A stretch of 15,480 nucleotides of DNA from an uncultured Lachnospiraceae bacterium (GTDB lineage: Bacteria > Bacillota > Clostridia > Lachnospirales > Lachnospiraceae), in the NCBI GenBank assembly GCA_947653315.1, contig CANTGP010000020.1, positions 1 through 15,480 of the forward strand, in the 5' to 3' direction. The notes beneath the pieces are model-generated. The model did no database searches. It saw only the letters and a list, made by a program, of their open reading frames with translations, and had not been told where the DNA came from. This document shows, piece after piece, positions 14,273 through 15,480 of the stretch (position 1 is its first letter; every line of letters begins with the position of its first letter). The position numbers and the translations under genes are program-made.

Positions 14273-15179
14273 CCCCTGCCGCTAATTCCCTTCCGCACTC
14301 ATAGCGGTCGATGAGCAGCGAGCCGTCCACCGTCCGCACGATGGGTTTGCCGTCGAACACATCCACCACTTCTCCCGGCGCATATGCGGAAAAATCAATC
14401 ATTTCATCAAAAGGATGCGCTTCCCATACCGTCACCCGTTCTTCCCCGCACATGGCAAAAGCACCGGGAAACGGAGCCGCCACCCCGCGGATTAAATTAT
14501 AAATATTCCTTGTCCGCTCATGGAAATCAATTTTCCCGTCCGCCGCCGTCCGCTTTTGGTACCACGAGTCAAAATCCTTTGACTCCGTCCGCACCACGAT
14601 ATGATTCTCCTGATATGCCTTTAACAGTTTCCTTATCAGGTTCTTGGAGCAAATCATGTTTTTATACTGCGCCGTGCGGATATCGTCATGGGGCGTAATG
14701 GAAAACATCTCCGTGGCAAATACATTAGGGCTGTCCGCCTTTTCGTCATACCGGAACAGGTTTAAGTTAAAGCGGGTATCCCCCAAAATAATCGACCAGT
14801 TAAGCGGCGACCTCCCCCTGCCGAACGGCAGGTATCCGCTGTTCCCATGGAACCCGTACACGCCGTAAGCAAATTTCTCCAAAACCTCCGGCGGAATCAA
14901 CCGCTGCCATCCCATGGAAACCGCAATTTCAAATTCATTCTCCGCCATAAACGCTTTCGTTTTGTCGTCCGTCAGGAAATAGCTGTCCGCCTCGAACACC
15001 GGAATACCATACCTTTCCTTCAACACCGAAAGTCCCTTAAACCCCGCCACCTGATTCCGTTCCAACACTTCCCTGCTAATGGTTATCACCAAATCCACCG
15101 GACAAATCTGCCGGTGGATAAATTCCACGATGTTTTCCGAAGTATCCTTCACGCCGAAAACCACAACTTGATACCGCAT
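14259..15179 (-). CDS. formyltransferase-fold protein (methionyl-tRNA formyltransferase-like, probable sugar formyltransferase)
   Basis: A 306-residue protein related to Fmt and to bacterial sugar N-formyltransferases, which transfer formyl from N10-formyltetrahydrofolate to an amino group. The catalytic loop region reads YGFHGNSGYLPFGRGRSPLNW (108-128), matching the NxHxSxLPxxRG region of the family, and a later YDEKADSP (144-151) supplies the expected aspartate (D149). The C-terminal YQKRTAADGKIDF (207-219) and LIRGVAAPFPGAF (229-241) match the family's DGxIDW and L..P.PGA elements. The Asn two residues before the catalytic His is Gly here, with Asn at 113 instead, so catalysis may differ. 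The start is the second of two close ATGs, with GGAGG six bases before it; a TTG further up is unlikely. Being next to an epimerase and deacetylases suggests an amino-sugar nucleotide substrate. Fold firm, activity inferred. Confidence 0.82.
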   Translation of the reverse strand: MRYQVVVFGVKDTSENIVEFIHRQICPVDLVITISREVLERNQVAGFKGLSVLKERYGIPVFEADSYFLTDDKTKAFMAENEFEIAVSMGWQRLIPPEVLEKFAYGVYGFHGNSGYLPFGRGRSPLNWSIILGDTRFNLNLFRYDEKADSPNVFATEMFSITPHDDIRTAQYKNMICSKNLIRKLLKAYQENHIVVRTESKDFDSWYQKRTAADGKIDFHERTRNIYNLIRGVAAPFPGAFAMCGEERVTVWEAHPFDEMIDFSAYAPGEVVDVFDGKPIVRTVDGSLLIDRYECGRELAAGDVLA

Positions 15180-15185
15180 CCTCAT

Positions 15186-15191
15186 CCTCCC
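15186..15191 (-). promoter_or_regulatory. Shine-Dalgarno GGGAGG deciding the start of the formyltransferase-like gene
   Basis: GGGAGG directly abuts an ATG at 15185 and lies six bases before a second in-frame ATG at 15179. The spacing favours 15179, giving a protein that begins MRYQVVVFG. Confidence 0.75.
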
Positions 15192-15208
15192 GTTTTCCAA
15201 GATTACTT

Positions 15209-15480
15209 TTATTTCAGGTTCTCCTTATACCAATCAATCGCCAGCGCAATTCCCTTGGCAAAATCATACTCCGGGTCATACCCCAAAAGTTCCCTCGCTT
15301 TGGAAATGTCCGCATTGGAATCCCTGATATCCCCCAGCCTTGGAGGACCAAACTCCGGTTCCACTTCCACATGGAGCGCCTTACACAAATCGTAATAAAC
15401 ATCAATCAGGTACTCCCTGCCCCCCGCGCCGATGTTAAAGGCATTTCCCGCTGCATCGCCGGATGCCAGACAGGCTTTCA
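15209..15480 (-). CDS. NAD-dependent epimerase/dehydratase, C-terminal part (5' end outside window)
   Basis: The last 89 complete codons of an extended short-chain dehydrogenase. FNIGAGREYLI (about 15432-15400), the R-x-GDIRDSNADISKA block and LLGYDPEYDFAKGI near the end are the hallmark C-terminal elements of UDP-sugar epimerases such as GalE, Gne and WbpP relatives, where the conserved Arg and the DxSKAxxxLGY segment bind the nucleotide-sugar. The protein ends DWYKENLK then TAA. The Rossmann domain and the YxxxK active site lie beyond the window, so the substrate (UDP-Glc, UDP-GlcNAc or a uronic acid form) cannot be decided; the neighbouring amidotransferases would fit a uronic acid epimerase. 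The formyltransferase-like gene starts 29 bases downstream, consistent with one transcript. Confidence 0.88.
   Translation of the reverse strand, partial: KACLASGDAAGNAFNIGAGGREYLIDVYYDLCKALHVEVEPEFGPPRLGDIRDSNADISKARELLGYDPEYDFAKGIALAIDWYKENLK

Overview
The window looks like the middle of a long cell-surface polysaccharide (capsule, exopolysaccharide or wall glycan) biosynthesis operon. All credible genes lie on the minus strand, so transcription runs from base 15480 towards base 1. Base composition is moderate, Shine-Dalgarno sites are strong (AAGGAG, GGAGGT), the asparagine-synthase proteins are of the long Gram-positive type, and there is a membrane-anchored SGNH protein of a kind I associate with Clostridia. 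I therefore infer a gut-type Firmicute, most likely Lachnospiraceae. This is recognition, not a database result, and both ends of the operon lie outside the window.

In transcription order: the 3' end of an NAD-dependent sugar epimerase (15480-15209); a formyltransferase-fold enzyme (15179-14259); a 177-bp spacer with a 9-bp tandem repeat and two possible mini-ORFs; a DUF2334-type deacetylase (14081-13350); two GT4 glycosyltransferases (13232-12054 and 12036-10852); a multi-pass GT-C-like membrane protein (10846-9416); a third GT4 (9406-8297); a NodB-like deacetylase (8210-7446); a first AsnB-type amidotransferase (7363-5456); a fourth GT4 (5426-4308); an SGNH/GDSL-type membrane-anchored protein (4311-3235, ATGA overlap with the GT4); a second AsnB-type amidotransferase (3147-1258); a GT11 alpha-1,2-fucosyltransferase (1209-307); a large imperfect inverted repeat (45-312) that contains the fucosyltransferase stop codon; and the Shine-Dalgarno and start codon of one more gene (5-1). 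Most gaps are under 120 bp, which fits one transcript.

Together the genes suggest a heteropolysaccharide repeat unit assembled by four GT4 enzymes and a fucosyltransferase, perhaps with a GT-C enzyme acting outside the membrane on lipid-linked substrates, and decorated by unusually many tailoring activities: amide formation (two AsnB homologues, by analogy with uronamide-forming enzymes of O-antigen clusters), formyl transfer, two unrelated deacetylase-like enzymes and an esterase or acyltransferase-like protein. A GT4 / tailoring enzyme / AsnB order occurs twice in succession. No flippase, polymerase, chain-length regulator or initiating phosphoglycosyltransferase is recognised here. The most unusual non-coding features are the long inverted repeat at the fucosyltransferase 3' end and the purine-rich tandem repeat with a nine-codon leader in front of the DUF2334 gene. 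I saw no RNA genes, CRISPR array, transposase or phage gene.
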